Shown here: positions 63,980 through 64,000 of the stretch, one piece after another | Numbering within the stretch: position 1 is the first letter of the stretch | Layout of the letters: each line of letters starts with the position of its first letter | From: JBGQAS01 sp963699305 | Lineage (GTDB): Bacteria > Chloroflexota > Anaerolineae > Anaerolineales > Anaerolineaceae | DNA length: 64,000 nt | Assembly (NCBI GenBank): GCA_963699305.1 | Contig: OY969431.1 | Coordinates: 2,046,001 to 2,110,000, forward strand | Direction of reading: 5' to 3' | Program-made: the position numbers and the translations under genes | Notes under the pieces: model-generated | Databases searched by the model: none | The model's input: only the letters and a program-made list of their open reading frames with translations | What the model was told of the DNA's origin: nothing

Positions 63980-64000
63980 CTTTTACCTCCAAATGCAATC

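Noticed and set aside
1..64000. CRISPR arrays, prophage genes, insertion sequences or toxin-antitoxin pairs
   Set aside because: No regularly spaced repeats, transposase, integrase or phage structural motif was seen. The Gly-X-Y DNA repeats of the collagen-like gene are coding, not CRISPR.

Overview
The window reads as a chromosomal segment of a Chloroflexota bacterium, most likely of the Anaerolineae. This placement is inferred from the gene mix: many secreted lipoproteins with Thr/Pro-rich linkers after the lipobox, a chloroplast Ycf45-like R3H ATPase, the PdxS/PdxT route to vitamin B6, a class-V-like ECF transporter, several flavodoxins, rubrerythrin and WD40 lipoproteins. No marker such as 16S rRNA is present. 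The standard code with ATG/GTG starts and clear Shine-Dalgarno sites applies throughout.

Layout. 0-12 kb: an aldolase/SCP2/MFS operon, a WD40 lipoprotein, an HD hydrolase with two tandem flavodoxins, imidazolonepropionase, a bicupin, a third flavodoxin, and two tandem MFS exporters. 12-18 kb: an Rrf2 regulator facing a thioesterase/M42 peptidase/gatB operon, then a promoter, 19-codon leader peptide and terminator upstream of a RIO-type kinase and a double-GNAT protein. 18.0-18.8 kb: a small AT-rich islet with a broken gene. 18.8-29 kb, minus strand: PlsC, the run R3H-ATPase/tmk/DsbA-cyclophilin/PrsW/DNA methyltransferase, and the pdxS/pdxT/acetyltransferase operon. 29-37 kb: membrane and surface proteins, including an unrecognised cluster in which two proteins share an N-terminal domain and flank a TPR membrane protein. 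37-45 kb: rubrerythrin, a DUF362/4Fe-4S pair, surE, a collagen-like secreted protein, a badly broken ychF, tRNA-Leu and GtrA. 45-50 kb: a TetR gene between two matching operators, dnaN, a YhfC protease and two parS sites. 49-57 kb: an ECF transporter operon headed by an SAM hydrolase, two large GT-C/YfhO-type membrane proteins and tRNA-Lys. 57-64 kb: a lipoprotein metallopeptidase lying between tRNA-Lys and a decayed tRNA-Lys copy, a phosphoesterase, an isoprenylcysteine methyltransferase-like protein, a SHOCT protein with a partial duplicate, and small lipoproteins.

Two themes matter for interpretation. First, at least eight genes are split by single-base indels, mostly in short homopolymers, and ychF carries about six; this suggests consensus errors rather than decay, so the affected genes are described as whole genes. 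Second, one lesion is not an indel: in the DsbA-cyclophilin lipoprotein an in-frame TGA stands exactly where the first cysteine of the CPYC redox motif belongs, inside an otherwise intact 420-codon frame, with a possible hairpin just downstream. That makes it a selenocysteine candidate and the most interesting single observation here. Other notable points are the parS pair near dnaN, the attenuator-like leader before the RIO kinase, and the shared-domain surface cluster at 31.7-37.1 kb.
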